Notes: generated by a model not told the origin, from the sequence alone. Positions 14,801 to 27,487 are shown, numbered from the stretch's first letter. The stretch: DNA of 64,000 nucleotides from Spongilla lacustris (GCA_949361645.1 OX442424.1:4733986-4797985); one strand, 5' to 3'. Made by a program: numbers and translations.

Positions 14801-17800
14801 TTGCTCACAGTAGGCAGAAAGGGTACTGATTAGTGGTTTTGTGAAGTTTGAAGAAGAATGCAGTAGTTCACAGAGCTGGAAGTGTTCAAGCTTAAATCAC
14901 TTTGCATCAACCTCAGTATTACTTACTTTCTGGTTTTCAATGGACATACAGAGGCCAGAGGATGTGTCCAATGGATATACTCTACATCTCTTGTGAAGAA
15001 AGGGGAGGGTTTACATTCCAACTTTCTAAACATTCCATACGTGCACACGTACTTGCTCCAAATAAGAGTGAAAAGTAGACATTTGTGTTGCAATCGTAGT
15101 TACCAGTTCTAATCCGTTGGTGAGTGCCATGTAAACCTGATTCTGTTTAATATTAATGTGCAGTTGCTCATTTGGTAATCAGACAGTAAAACACACCTAG
15201 ACCTTCATGGTACATGTAGAATAATACAATTACAGGTTGCCTTTTATACAAGAGCTGATAAATATTGATTTTATATCTCCCGCACCATGGATTCATATCA
15301 CTTCAAATGTTGCCTGTATTAGGGGGGGGGGGGGGGGGGCCAAGTATTTATATTTGTGTAGTCTAGTGTGAAGTGAGTGAACATTCAGTACATTTACTTG
15401 TAGCTCATAGAATATGCTTCGGTTTTATACCATACACTGATATTTGTCACAGTTATGCAATGCCTGAGTGTAGTGTGACACTTAGGCCCATCAGTATGTT
15501 TCTAAATTACCTACAATTTGTCTAAGCAACAAAAATAAGCTGTAATGCAGGAGAATAGCTACATTGAAGTACAAAATAAATTATTTCAACTCAATGAAGA
15601 CATTTTCAGCAAGGAAATGAAAATCATTAATAATCCCATCCTACAATAATCTACAAATTTTGATGCATAGTTCAAGTTGGTCGATAGATAGTAACTATTC
15701 CTCATAAAAAGCATGGACCTGTATTTCCTTACATAAAATATTAAAGCTACATGTATAGGGTTATTTCATACCTGAATCCTTGTGTCAATAGTGGGCAGAT
15801 TAAGAGCAGAGAATTCACCTAGGATTGACCAAATTAAGTAAGAATAAAACCAATACTTAGCCAATCCTTACCAGATGATGCAAAAAGAGCCATGGATGAA
15901 GAGAGTTGACCTGTAAGAGATGTGTACACATAAGAAACGGCATATATGAGAACTGGTGAGTGTGTGCATGTGAACATATTTCCCTATTAACCATACCTGC
16001 CATTTATATACTAGAATGGTACCACTGGATATGACAGTGGAATACATCTTGTTGAAAACAGGAAGCTGATACATGTAGCCTTAACTGTTTGGAAAATATG
16101 ACTCAAAATGCAAGAAAATTTAATAACATTCGTGGAACAACATTTTAAACTGTCCCATATATATGTCCATGATAGCCAGTTCACACTACACCATTTCACT
16201 ACATTTGGGGGTCTTGCACTAGCTCTGTGTCAGAAGTGTGAGAACAAGCAAGCAGTATCTCTGTTATCCAAGCTTTCTAGGCGTCAACAGGTTTTAGGTA
16301 ATTCCCGCTCAATTATAATACATTCACTAAAGTCCAATTGAGTCTGGAGACATGGTACATCGGCAATAATGAGAACAGGTATTTTGCTAATTGTGTTCAC
16401 AACAGGAATTCTAACGTACTCCCTAATACATGAGTATGTATAAAGCATACTCAATTTGCTAAATCTACAATGGATAAGTACTACAATATCACATACCCTG
16501 CACTTCCTGCTCTTTAAAAGCTTGTGCTTTGGCAATCATCTGTTGGCTACATGTACAAATAGTAATACATGTACATTGAATAACCATTTAATGATAATCA
16601 TAATCACAGGACTAAGATCCCCAAATAAATTCACAAAAAATAAATGCTATGTTACAAACACTAAACTTAAAACAGCTGGCAAATGATAAGCACCATGCAT
16701 TCAAAGAAGTATAGCTCTTTTTTTTAAATTTGTTTCACGTAAAACTGATTGTTCCATTCTGCAATAATGTGTCTACATGGTTCTAGATCTTCGTATCATC
16801 ATACAGCATACTCCCCACTTTGATCTGACCTGCTCATCCAGTTGACAACATTAATGTGATGTCTTTTACTGCATTTACCATAATATATATTAATTACTGT
16901 CTACATGTAATTCACACCCTAATTGTGGAATTGTTACCTTTCTTCCAATGCCTTTGTTAGCTTGAGTACTTTGGCCTGAACAAAGTAGAAAATACATTGT
17001 GCATAAAAATCTAAGGGTTTAAATACATTTATAATGATTATAAAATAATGAGTTACTGACTTCCTGTAGCACCTTGTACTCAATAGATATTATATTGATC
17101 ATTGTTCTAGTACTTGGTGACACTCATGAAATATAAGTATCTGCTAAGAAGAAATCTCTGTGTCAGATAAAGCACATTGCTTTTTGATGTTCTACAGCTG
17201 AAGTCCCTTTACATAAACTAAATTTAGGCAGGAGCTCGAACAATTAAAACAACTATTTACACGTACATAAAGTAATCATCACATCCCAAACAACACACCT
17301 CAAGAATTGCTTTCTCAGTCCTTAAACTCTCTACAGAATTTCTGTGTTCCTTGCTTAACTCATCGATGACTGAATTATGACTTGAAACCTCTCTGAGATA
17401 AAAGGCACATGTAATGGCATTTATTTCAATTATTTTTTTGCTTTTATGATTCAAAGCCAAAAACAACTTTAGAACTAACAAAGCTACATGCATATGTGTA
17501 CATGTATTTATGCATACTGCACATGTAAAGAATATAGTCAGTACAAGCTGTGCATTAATAGCTAGTGAGCATTAACACATTACATACATGTATTTTTGAT
17601 CACATGGTTACATGGTCTACAATGTGACAGATATTCAAGTTGAGGTACATACAGTGTGTGTACATACCTTTTTAAAATATAGAATGTAAATGTCAAATGA
17701 AGCATGCTTATTAAAATGTATGCTGTAGTACATGTGTACTTGCGCACATGAAAGCACTTATCCACTATATGTAAATTGCACAAGAAATAAACATGTATGT

Positions 17801-20800
17801 GGTCAGTACGCACTGTTCAAGGGTTCTGACTCTTCCCGTCAGGTCACTGACAGTTTTTTCATACTTTTGTGTCAGATCCAGTATCTACATGTAAGTGTGT
17901 AAATACAAAATCATTGTTGGGATTATGATTTATACATGCAACTCCATAGAAACCTTCGAGTGCAGGTTCTCATTTTCTGTAATCTTTGCAGCAAGTTCTT
18001 CAGCCTGAATGTCATACGCATCACTGCTCATAGACAAAGAGTCGTCAGCTGTAGTGGCAGTCTGCTAACAAAAGGAAAATAAATAAATCTCCTTAACTAT
18101 GCCATTACTCGAGTGAACCTAAATAAATATAACTATATCAATTTACAATGAGGCTCCACCACACTGACAGACATGTCTAGAAGCACGCATGTGTGTAGTT
18201 ACATGTACATACTCAACAAATTCAGGTATTCTATTTCAGGCATGCATAGCATAGAAAGATTTAAGCATACTAATAGCAGGATGTTAATGTGTAGTATTTC
18301 TTTGCCACATAAATTTGGATTATCCTGAAGTCCCTGTCTTAAGTTACAACTACACCACATTTTTTCAATAATAATAATGTAATGCTATGTACATTAAATT
18401 TGCATCGTAAAGATATTTCACATGAATTTTTGACATTACCTTCTTCCGCTTGCTCCCTTTCCTTATGGCATCTAATTCATCCTGGAGTACAGTTACTCTC
18501 TTACTTAGCTGTAAATTTACAAAAAGTACAATCAATACACAGCAATTGCTTTCATCACAGAAATAAAGCCACATTAAAATTAAAATTGCTTAAACAAACC
18601 TAGACCCAGTTGCAGCAATGTATCATTATGAAACCAAATGCAATATAATTTCCATGCTGGTTTCATATATAATGAAACCTGATTGTTCAACAAGTGCAGT
18701 ACAATTTGTTATGTCACCTACACGTGTTGAACATTGTATGCGGTATATCCGTAAACACTAGCATATTGCAAACAGCAGGTTTCAATATTTAGACACACTA
18801 TTTTAATTGTGATGGCTCCCTCATGGCCAGCATACACCGGTCAAGTTGTCACATGCAACTCAAATGAATGTGGGTAAAAGTTCCATAAACCATTAGTGAA
18901 CGAAAGAATTACAGAACTTAATCATATTCATTTGAGTTGCATGTGACAAGTTGACCTGTGTATGCTGCCCTTATGTCTCATGAGCATGTACATTGTACCT
19001 GCTGGTTTCTGAATTCCAAGGATTCGTTTTCCTGGACATGCTTCCGTAGTGTCAAAGATTTTTCTCTGAAGTCTTCCTACAGTTACAGAAAGACAGCAAA
19101 CAACATCAGTACCAATCCATGCAGATCTCACACTTGTCAGAACCTACATCAGTACACTGTAGGTTGTGTAGGATTTGAAATGTCATGAATACAATTTTTT
19201 AAAAACAACCCAATTCCACTATTGCCAATGGCCTTTAGCGAGTGTATTTGGATAGAGCAGTCAAATACCTACAATGCAGTAAAATTACCGACGCTTAAAA
19301 AGCACAAACACCAGAGACAGCGCTCACACATTCTGAACCTTATAAAAGTTACTCCTCCATTTCCTTCTGGACTGATAAGATTTGCTCAGATAAGAGGTTT
19401 ATGTAATAATAGCAGTTATGAAAAGGATCTACAGAAAACAAGTTAGAAACTTACTGCCGAATTTGTTTGATACTATGACTTTCCAAGTTAGAGTTATGCC
19501 CAACACAAATTTAAAACTTATAGTTTTCTTAGTAATAGCCCACAAGCTTGTCTTAGCTTATGGTTGATTTATTAAACAGTTGTCAAAGTGCTCTTCAGAG
19601 AGTAAACAGCGCCCCTCCCGCCTCTGTAATGACACCCCTGTAAACGAGGGGCTAGTTCCACCCGACCCCATCTCTTATGTTATTACATACATCGGCCTCG
19701 CGAGACACTGAGGTTAGACAAAAATGAGTGAAACTAAGATATAAAAATAACATTGGTGATGTAGGATTTGTAGACAGCAATGGAGTAAGAAGAGGATTAC
19801 GGAAATTATACATATTACTAACCAACATAATTTAGCAAAGTATTCCTAGTACCTGCCTGAAATTGCGAAAAAAGTAGGTATTTCAATAATTCCTTGTTTC
19901 CATACTTTTTACTCAATTGCTCTATACAAATCCTACATAGCCAATTAAATTTTTATATTTTGTCATGCCACTGGTTTATTGCAACCCAGCTACAATCAGT
20001 TGTAAAACCCACACACCTAATGTAGTGCTTTCTTCATGGCTCTAGCATTCTGCCTCATTAACGTGACACCCAGCAGGCAGTACATTTGGCTCAGTGCTTC
20101 ATTGTCAGATAGTCCCATTTGCATGGCAAGTCTCTTGCTTAATCTTGAGAAGCATTCTTGGGCTTCACATCCCCAAATTTTTAAATAGTCACATGATCCA
20201 AGATCATAATGTAAATTAGTACACAAAAAGTACATTTCTCCACAAATGTTTGACAGATGACTAATGAAATTTCACAATTACATGTAGTAATCAAATTATC
20301 AATTCTATCATTAACCAATTTTCAAAATGAATTTTTATGGCTATGTGGGGTTGTTTTCGAGGTTTTGGCTGGGCCTTTTGTAATAAAAGGGCTTGTTCAA
20401 TCACCCCCTTCAATGAACATGCGTAAGTAACTTGATTTTTCTATTCCTTTAAAAATCGTGGTTATATATTTTTATTTTCTTAATGTATAATATAAAATGA
20501 ATATGAGTGAGTAACATTTAAATTATAAATACTGTGGTTATTATTCATTTGAGCCGCATTTTAGTGTTCTTCTTCAAGTACTCTGCATGCATGCATCTAT
20601 TGTAAATCAGCCATATTGATGTTCATCTGCATTTCTGGCTGGGCTATATGCACAAAAGCAAGCAAATTCAATTCCTCTCTCAGGTAATGGCATTACACTT
20701 TTTTATGAAATATAAACGCTACATGACTGGGCAGATCAAACAAGAAAAGTACTGCTTTCTAGTTTTCTTTTTACACAGTTCGGTATTTTTTGCTGTCAGT

Positions 20801-21487
20801 TGAAATATAATACAGTACATGTTACACCTGCAATCGTCTCAAATTACCAATATTAAATCTTTGAGTGCCAGATGATAATTACATGTATGTACATGTGCAT
20901 GTACAATTTTGCATGTCACTAAAGTACTGTACATGAATATGATTTACTCCACAAACTGTCAATGCTGATTACTACTTGTGTTCACATCTAAAATGTGTAC
21001 ACAGTTGATATAGTGTTGGGAAAACTTCCTAAAATTAGCTTATGTGTCATACTCCTCCTCCTTAACTCATTGTGCCATCTTTAAGAACAGAATTGAGGTA
21101 TCCATTTATATATGTGCGTCGACAGTGATACATCCCAGTCACCCAAAGGGTTAAACATGGAAATAAATGATGTGCGACGTTCCACTGTAATAATATAAGC
21201 GGGCCGCCACATATAATTAGCCGTACCTGATGATTACATGTAGTTATAAAAGGAAACGTACCTCCAACTTTGCTTTTTCAGCTTGCTCGTCTCGGATACC
21301 TTTCTTAAGAACATCTATTTGCATCCTAAGCTGAAATTGCAAACAGTCTTGTAAAATACATACGTCAGTTACAATGACGAAGGAGCTTGAACCGAACACG
21401 CAATATTAACGATGATTACCAACAAATCAATACCTTAGCGTACTCCTGTGCAAGTTTTTGGTACTTGCCCTGCAGTTCTGAGCCCAT
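2312..21487 (-). CDS. PPP1R21: PPP1R21 ortholog (FERRY complex subunit), about 31 exons
   Basis: Exons: 21434-21487, 21262-21330, 18999-19076, 18440-18508, 17954-18064, 17814-17884, 17299-17392, 16938-16975, 16497-16546, 15872-15910, 15772-15818, 15053-15136, 14777-14875, 14633-14721, 13917-14050, 13752-13841, 13283-13314, (13208-13223?), 13035-13096, 12499-12564, 12035-12109, 8923-8994, 8764-8856, 7787-7888, 7276-7350, 5461-5502, 5366-5401, 3190-3267, 3081-3122, 2923-3021, 2720-2845, 2312-2338. The protein is about 752 aa (human about 780). It begins [18 protein letters not shown], the KLRAQ-domain start. It continues with heptad-rich coiled coil, then a central helical region ([22 protein letters not shown]). 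The conserved C-terminal block contains [13 protein letters not shown], [12 protein letters not shown] and [12 protein letters not shown], and it ends KRPNKAT. Vertebrate PPP1R21 is a coiled-coil subunit of the Rab5 effector FERRY complex, which links mRNAs and endosomes, and it was first described as a PP1 regulator. All junctions are in phase except exon 17 to 18. Intron 20 (8995-12034) carries a truncated retrotransposon. Confidence 0.93.
2547..2695. repeat. compound microsatellite (GT)n/(ATGT)n/(ATGC)n
   Basis: Alternating purine-pyrimidine tract made of GTGT, ATGT and then ATGC units, in the last intron of PPP1R21. It lies 25 bp beyond the donor of the penultimate exon. Long open frames across it (VCVCV, THTH, ACMH repeats) are microsatellite artefacts. 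Confidence 0.95.
3759..4538. repeat. 780-bp fold-back (inverted-repeat) element, family A copy 1
   Basis: The element begins GGGACAGTGTCCAGCAAAAT and ends with the complementary sequence. The two halves pair almost throughout: CACACCATTTCTCTGTG pairs with its complement, and GGAGTCCTGTAGCTATTGA pairs with its complement near the centre. It encodes no transposase, so it behaves like a non-autonomous fold-back or MITE. It sits in the PPP1R21 intron between the exons at 3190-3267 and 5366-5401. No convincing target-site duplication was found. Confidence 0.85.
5020..5038 (+). repeat. poly-G tract, 19 nt
   Basis: Uninterrupted G run in a PPP1R21 intron. On the transcribed (minus) strand of the gene the pre-mRNA carries poly-C here. 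Confidence 0.95.
5974..7190. repeat. 1.2-kb imperfect fold-back element, family B
   Basis: The outer arms pair TACAGTGCTTATCACA (from 5974) with TGTGATAAACACTGTA (to 7190). Inner segments also pair: AACTCTGCAACCAAAC with its complement near 7125, the block around 6100 with AATGTAAACATATCAC near 7045, and AAAACTCCAGAAAATGTCAG near 6310 with its complement near 6890. It has no coding capacity and lies wholly inside the PPP1R21 intron 5503-7275. The arms are diverged, so it is old. Confidence 0.8.
9321..10845 (-). mobile_element. 5'-truncated non-LTR retrotransposon, RT end plus restriction-like endonuclease
   Basis: Two overlapping frames, 10493-10843 and 9321-10538, form one broken ORF with a frameshift near 10540-10570. 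The first frame carries the reverse-transcriptase catalytic YLDDG box (polymerase motif C) and downstream palm/thumb sequence. The second continues through the thumb to a CCHC knuckle (CPFC...HH...C) and then [14 protein letters not shown]. The end is a PD-(D/E)XK-like module (ADILIAG...AALDITI) and the tail [18 protein letters not shown]. This domain order matches R2/NeSL-type elements that use a restriction-like endonuclease. The 5' part (most of RT and any DNA-binding fingers) is missing, as expected after incomplete target-primed reverse transcription. It is in PPP1R21 intron 20, in the gene's own orientation. Confidence 0.88.
11020..11845. repeat. degenerate family A fold-back remnant
   Basis: A left segment near 11225-11300 (CCCCATCATTTCCCTCTGC, then GAAATGGTGTTGTATGAAG and a GAAAATAGGAAGTCAACAG-like block) pairs weakly with 11775-11845 (GCAGAGAGAAATGATGGTGG). 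It also matches the blocks seen in the family A copies at 40.3 and 42.6 kb. It lies in PPP1R21 intron 20 beside the retrotransposon and is strongly diverged. Confidence 0.5.
11563..11596. repeat. (AC)17 microsatellite
   Basis: Perfect dinucleotide run preceded by GTACATGT, in PPP1R21 intron 20. Confidence 0.95.
13208..13223 (-). other. candidate 16-nt microexon of PPP1R21
   Basis: The exon ending at 13283 closes in phase 0, but the next exon (13035-13096) must start in phase 1 to give the conserved [14 protein letters not shown] reading. A 16-nt segment flanked by ...GGCAG and GTCATT restores frame and adds YHHCV. Without it the protein length would match human exactly, so an unusual intron end or a base error is an equal alternative. 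Confidence 0.35.
15322..15339 (+). repeat. poly-G tract, 18 nt
   Basis: Uninterrupted G run in the PPP1R21 intron between the exons at 15053-15136 and 15772-15818. Confidence 0.95.
18826..18969. repeat. 144-bp hairpin, arms of about 46 bp
   Basis: The left arm 18826-18871 (GGCCAGCATACACCGGTCAA...) is complementary to 18924-18969 with only a few mismatches, separated by about 52 bp. It lies in a PPP1R21 intron just downstream of exon 3. No coding content was seen. Confidence 0.85.
19752..19946. repeat. imperfect inverted repeat
   Basis: ATGTAGGATTTGTAGACAGC near 19760 pairs with the complement ending near 19946 (GCTCTATACAAATCCTACAT). It is in the large second intron of PPP1R21. The arms are about 40 bp with several mismatches. 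Confidence 0.6.
20017..20175 (-). pseudogene. degenerate retrotransposon endonuclease-tail stub
   Basis: The translation [20 protein letters not shown]...[21 protein letters not shown] keeps the pattern of the C-terminal tail of the elements at 9.3 and 43.5 kb: W-G-x-E-A, about ten residues, then R-L-A, and later Y-x-x-L-x-x-x-L-x-R-x-N-A. It is a 3'-end-only remnant in PPP1R21 intron 2. The similarity is low and read by eye. Confidence 0.55.
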
Positions 21488-22657
21488 GTTTAAGTTGATC
21501 GTCGGGCCTTAACTGCCCCGCCCAGTATTGATTCTAGATAATGCTCTCTTATATAATTTGCATTAACAGTTTACCTGTAACCAGTATTGCTTTTCACCGT
21601 TAGCGCTGGTTTCAACGCGCATGTATGTTACTACTTGTGAAACTTCTTTGGCAACGCACCCATCAGGTTTAGTACTCTGCAATCATTTACAGTTTTGTAC
21701 ACGCATACCGGTACATCGCCATCGGCCTTTCGTCGTGGTGTACAGCAAAAATACTCAAGCAGTTTCTAAAAAGCTTTATGCAGTTATAAATTGTACATGT
21801 TTTGCAGTTTTATCTGCCTAATGGTGGTATGGTTATATCATTATGGACTTATTAGAAAAGAATCTGTTCCTCGACGTACAAGTTACAGTGCAATAATTTA
21901 TCACAGTGCACAATAAGGTAAAAAGAAATTCCAAACCATTAACAAGATAGGCTTGGAACTTTATAAAATTTTATTCAGAGAAGGATTTTTTATTATCAAT
22001 GTATGTTTTTCAAAAATAAAGGTTATGATGGTGAACAATTCTATAGAGTTTTGTGTCCTTACATGCTTCTGTTAGGGTATGGCTTTCAAAATGCATGTCT
22101 GTGGAAAAAATTTCTAGTTCGAAATGCAGTATAGTTAAGAAACAAATATGCACACTCAAGTCACATAGAAAGTTTAGCATTTTTGCACTAAATAGCCTGC
22201 TAATAAGATTATATACACAACTTAAAAATATAGTACAAAAAATAATCTCGCCACTATTAATTACACATATCACTGCTATTCATGCCTTTGTCACTTTAGT
22301 AATGGGGGAGGGAGTGTGCAGTTATAATTATTATCATCTGTAGGGGTGTATTTAAATAATGAAATAGCCCAATCGCAATCCTCGCTTGCTGCTTTTGCTG
22401 CTTTTCCTGCATGGTTATCAGATCACCATATTGTGTACTGCATGTGTGTGTGTATATGTAATGTGCATACATCCTTCATATATTTTGTCTCTCAGGTAGA
22501 ACAGAAGCATCATCATTGCATGCTTAGAAAGGTATGTTCCCTTAGTGATTAAACTGTATGGTGGCTGGGGCAGAAGTTAAGAATGCAGTTGAGTTAGTAC
22601 AGCAATAAATAGGATGTTTATCACATAAGCAGTTCCAAAATTGGATTCACACTGATT
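21488..22657. other. intergenic: PPP1R21 promoter side and SLC25A19 3' side
   Basis: The PPP1R21 ATG is at 21487. Just upstream on its strand there is a GC-box-like CCCCGCCC motif (about 21515-21522), unusual in this AT-rich DNA and plausible as a core promoter element. The rest, to the SLC25A19 stop at 22658, is AT-rich, with small overlapping open frames on both strands and no recognisable gene. Confidence 0.5.
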
Positions 22658-25600
22658 TTATCTCGATTGTCTTAAGTGTCTCATTACCTCCTCATAAATT
22701 AGAAAACTAAGAGCAGTTGACAATCCTGACTGTAAGGAAGAAAACTTAAATACATGCGTACAAAGATAGACTGAAACAGTTCAATAATGCATACCTTTAG
22801 TAGTGCTGGGTACAACCCTTTATAAAATCCCAGGAATCCTTCTTCACGAAGAATGTAATGGAAACATTTTATTACACCACTATATTGCTGCACTCTTCCA
22901 AATACCCTCCGTGCACTTTCAAACCCTTGTACCTAGAAAAAAAAGCCTTTTTATAATGTTCTACTATACTATTTAACAACCAACTTCAAGTCGTTTTTTT
23001 GTTATGTCCAACGGCAACAGTAGCATCTTGGTTGTTATCCCTGCAAGAGCTCCACATATGGTGGCTCTTGTCTTTGTGAGTTCCTGAAAGTAAGGGATGA
23101 TAGTACTGAATTATACATAACTCAATACCAGTCACAGTGTATGAATACAAAGTAATGCAAGACTACCCAGGTTATATACATACTGAAATAGATAGAGTGG
23201 ACTTCCAAGCAGTGGAGAAGAAGTTATAGAGTGCAAAGTGCAGCCCTGCCTGTGGTACTACACTTATCAGTGTAGGTGTGAGCCCTTGAGAATACCAAAT
23301 TAACATACAAGAGATGAAAAGTGTACACGGGATTGCTCTAAATAAATTGCTAACCTCTGTAAAATGTTCTGATACCCTTCTCCTTATACATCATGCTGAC
23401 ACTCATGAAGATGCTAGTATATTGCTACAGTTTCAGTAAGCAGGCATACCATGAACAAATATTTCACTACTTATAGCATCGTAATAATAGTTCTTACATA
23501 TCAATAACTACAAGTGCAATAAATGAGAATATGTACATCATGAAGATGTACGCATTAAATGTACTGTATCTTATTATATAAACAAGGTTATAATATAAAC
23601 AAGGTTTTTACTTGTGAGCACTTGATTTGATTTCCAGCAATATTAGACAAAAAATTTGCACAAAAACATACTAAAGGTAAGCATGCACTGACATAAATAT
23701 ATGCACTTAGAAACTGCCTATGAAGGGGATACAATTTGCACAAGGATTTAAGGTCAACAGTCTAACAGTCTAAGTAAAGAGCAAAACACTGTCATGTTTG
23801 GATCAAAAACCATGAGATTTAGATCTCAGAACACTGTTTGACAAAATAACTTCAATGGTCCCAAAAGATACTAAAAAATATCTGGAAAGCACTTTAAAGG
23901 TACATGTAATTAGTGACCCTTGCATTGTGGGGGAATTTTTAAAACAAAGCTAAATCAGGATTGTGTTTCATTGTTTGTCAGCAGAACCGAGCATTATTCA
24001 CAACCCGTGACTATGACCTTGGGCTCTCCTTGCGCTATAAACCGTGTTCTTAAGACATCCAGGGGCTGACAAATAATCATAGCTGTAGCTCCTGCTGCAC
24101 AGCCGCTTGCAAAATTGACTCCTAAAAAAAATTTTAAAAACGGAATTGTAATTTATGAACCAAAACAAAGACTACTTACTTGCCTTTAGGCCATTCTGCA
24201 TAATAAGGCTGCAGTAAAGCTTTGCATTGTTCATACACTGTAAACTGAATACCAAACGTGTGTATCACTGATTCAGTACCACAAATTGATAATGATTAAT
24301 TTGTAGCAGTGCATGTATATTATAATTATAATAATTATAATTATAGTTACATTATACATATATACTGTACGACAATTGTTACTGTAATAAACTAATTTTC
24401 TCGAATGGTTGTAGTGTTGACTCGTGTTTAGCCTGCAGCTTGCAAGCAGTAATTTGAACAATGTACACTTAAAACACAATATTAAGGTGCTACTGTACCA
24501 CCACCCTCAGGGAATGAAGTGGTGTGCAAACAAGCAGAACCCCATAGGCCACTTTTGCTAATTATAAAAGGAGATTTTGTGCTTCCTTTTAATGCTCATC
24601 TAGATACTCCTGTCAGTGCTACATATACATGTATATACATGTACTTGCTAGTAGTAACAGTAGAAATAATGCATTGCACATGTACATGTACTTCCAATGA
24701 GAGCATTGTTACTAATAGCATTAAATTGTTGTTTTTTTTCTTCCCCAGTCATATACATATACATCTACATGTATAGCTGATTACTCGCAAATGTATGCTT
24801 ACACAAATATTATTACATAATTGCAAATGGGCTGACCTGAGAGGATCCATATACACCATACAATAGAATTCCTGTGTATTGCCCTTTCCTGTGTAAATTA
24901 AGGAGTATCTGTACTGAATTAAAGTAAACAAATATTACAATCTACTTATGTTATGTACATGTAGTACGATGTTATGTATAATACTCACCAAAATGCAGCA
25001 AGGCCTTCCTCTTTGAGGATAGTGCTGACAGCTTGCCTAAGGCCTTTATACTTTGATGTTTGGCTGGACTAAATACAATATAATTTGAAGGGGAAAAAAG
25101 ATAAAGGTTCCCAAATTGGATGTCAGAAGCATTGTCCCAATACAGAGTTCAGCAGTTATTGGGTCAAGCTATGTAAATTGTTTACATGTAGTTCTAACAA
25201 GTGCATATCTTGTATACAAACATGAACAATGAACAAGGAGGTCCACTGGACACAACTATGCTGCCAACTACACAGTTAGGCCTTCATCCAACACACTGAA
25301 CACTGTTCTTGCATGATGGTCCAATGCGTTAAGGAGATCCTGACATTGTAAATATTTATGTGTATTATGTATTATAGGCATTGAATACTTAATTACAGTG
25401 CGTAATAAGTGTATTGCATACAAACATTGCAATAGCTATCTTTACAGCAAAACACATCAATATCATCTAATCTACCTGATTGCAGCTATGGGGACAAAAC
25501 AAGTAATTTGTACCACAAGCAGAGTACTTATTGTGCATCAGAGCCTATGCTGCCTCTCTTTCAGCTGTACATACAATACAAGGTCTCCAGAGAACTAATG

Positions 25601-26735
25601 CCATCTGCTGGCCTCTTTCCATCTGACCTGATCATGCATGCCAGAATGGGGCATGGAGTTAAGCAGCTGTCAGGCTATGAGTGATGTAAAAAAAAAAATT
25701 CAACCCCTTCAGTCTACATAATGCTTCTAGAAATAGTGAGTGAAAGTCTGAGGCCAACAGCATTTCTAATAGTGTCATTTTCCATTCTGACAAGCACAAG
25801 GGTATGCGCACATTCCATACATACATTGTAACTGGGTTGCAATCATATGACTACTTCATTGTTTGCATTATTTCACATGAAAAGCAACCATAACTCCTAC
25901 ATATGTACTCCATCAATGTCATTCTTTTCTTTTTGCGGTGCCAGGTAGGTACATCTTTAAGCTGCCGTACAATGTATTAGGGACACCGCTGAGCTGCAAA
26001 CTTGCATTTTGAGAAGATCCCAAACTCAATTAAACAGCATGCATAATTTTTCTCCCTATCACTTTGCCAGCAAATATCTGTGGTGAAGTTTTTATTTATT
26101 TTGTATTCTTTATAACATTTAATGTGTCAAATTGATTGTAAGTAATAGTCATACAACTTTTGCCCATCGGTTGAAAGTTTTAGTAGACGTTTCTACAATA
26201 CGAAGGAATATATATATTTTAAGTGGCTTGTTTGTAAGTAAAAAATTTGCTCCTTAAAATAAGAAAGTCCTTGCCTTCGTGAGACAATCACACCGAACTG
26301 TTCGCTAGTGTCGCGCATACACGAATATCCTAGATCTGGCGCAGGCTGGTTGAGCAAAACACTAAGATTCAGAATAAACCTCATGCACTCACTTAAAGTG
26401 GGGCGTAGCCCGTGCGGAAGGTACAAGCCCAAAATAAAGATTTGTACGATAGCGGGTGTGGGCTATTATCACATACATGTATGTAACATATAATAGCCCA
26501 CATGGGTTGATTAAAACGATAAGGTAGTACACACACGCACACACACACACGCACACACACACAACGTTGCATCTGGCATTATTTGACGAACTAGTCTTGC
26601 CTGGTTAATAGGTTCAACTTGCAGTTGAAATCGTATTTTCAGCACATCCAATGGTTCGATACATGTTCTTGTTAATACACCTGACACGATGCCGGCTAGA
26701 AGGCTATGCCTGAAATCAGTAGAAGCGGTCATCAT
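22658..26735 (-). CDS. SLC25A19: mitochondrial carrier, thiamine-pyrophosphate carrier type, 10 exons
   Basis: Exons: 26601-26735, 24989-25068, 24837-24888, 24184-24244, 24018-24121, 23355-23424, 23184-23284, 22985-23083, 22795-22932, 22658-22729. Every junction keeps frame and gives 303 aa (human 320). The start is the first of two adjacent ATGs (26735). Three SLC25 repeats are visible, with signatures PLDVLKIRF, PLDVLRTRF and PLDITKKRL. Each is followed by the matrix-helix pattern (KGQYTGIL, YRGLTPTL, YKGLYPALLK). The repeat order and the stretches GEPK, SGLSTALSFLIYEE and VQGFESARRVFGRVQQYSG match SLC25A19, which imports thiamine pyrophosphate across the inner mitochondrial membrane. Other SLC25 members are less like it, but substrate is inferred from family similarity. 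Introns 1 and 4 use GC donors (CAG|GCAAGA and AAG|GCAAGT); the alternatives break frame. Confidence 0.92.
26521..26563. repeat. imperfect (AC)n microsatellite
   Basis: CA-rich tract with GCAC interruptions, about 40 bp downstream of the GC donor of SLC25A19 exon 1. Confidence 0.85.
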
Positions 26736-27487
26736 ATTTGCCTTGGAGTCCACCAAGTTACTGCACTGGTTCGCAACGTAAATGTGTAACTGCCGAAGTG
26801 GATATTAATTTCTGATAGGAGCCTATACTATTACAGGTATACCATAGCTATATATGTATCTATACACGTATGAAGGAACGTACGTAACATTGCGTGTACC
26901 TGCATGTATAAACAAAAAAAAATACTATTAGAAATAAATAATATTAGTAGATAAATACTACCGGCCAGTGAACTATCTGTTATTAAACTTCGACTTGTGA
27001 CTGCTGCTTTGGAATCAGTGGGCAGTTAAAAAGCTTTAGCCAGCTATCTTCCCTCGAAGATTGAGCTTATTCACCGGCCTGCATTCGATTATTGTATTAG
27101 TTTGGCCACGCATGATACCAACTGCTTTTTTATCGGTTTGCTCAGTTTATTATCTCAGATCCATCCAAGCTCCCTGCCCTTTCAAAGATGTGGCTTCAGT
27201 GTCTAATAAAAGTGTCAGGTATTTACCGTAATTGGCAATACATGTAAACATAGGTGCTTTAACCGCTGATGGGCAAGGCAAATAAAATAGCATTAATTCC
27301 TAAGTGCATAAGGTCAAAGAATGCAGTCCAAACCCTGGCTTATTTTTTAAGAAGTTGAATTGTTGAATCACGCACTCAAGCAAGCTACTACATACATGAA
27401 TACAATTCACACACATGTAAAACAGTTTTATGCCAATGAAGATACAATGCACAAGTGTATATACAATACAGTGCACATAAATTGCAA
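26736..27487. other. intergenic: SLC25A19 upstream region and DNAJA 3' flank
   Basis: About 750 bp between the carrier ATG and the DNAJA stop, both genes on the minus strand. No further gene, RNA or repeat was recognised. Confidence 0.4.

Noticed and set aside
16150..16225. Possible further family A fold-back piece (ACTGTCCCAT, CACCATTTCACTAC and GGGGGTCTTGCACTAGCTC words)
   Set aside because: Only short separate matches to copies 1 and 2 with no second arm; too weak to list as an element.
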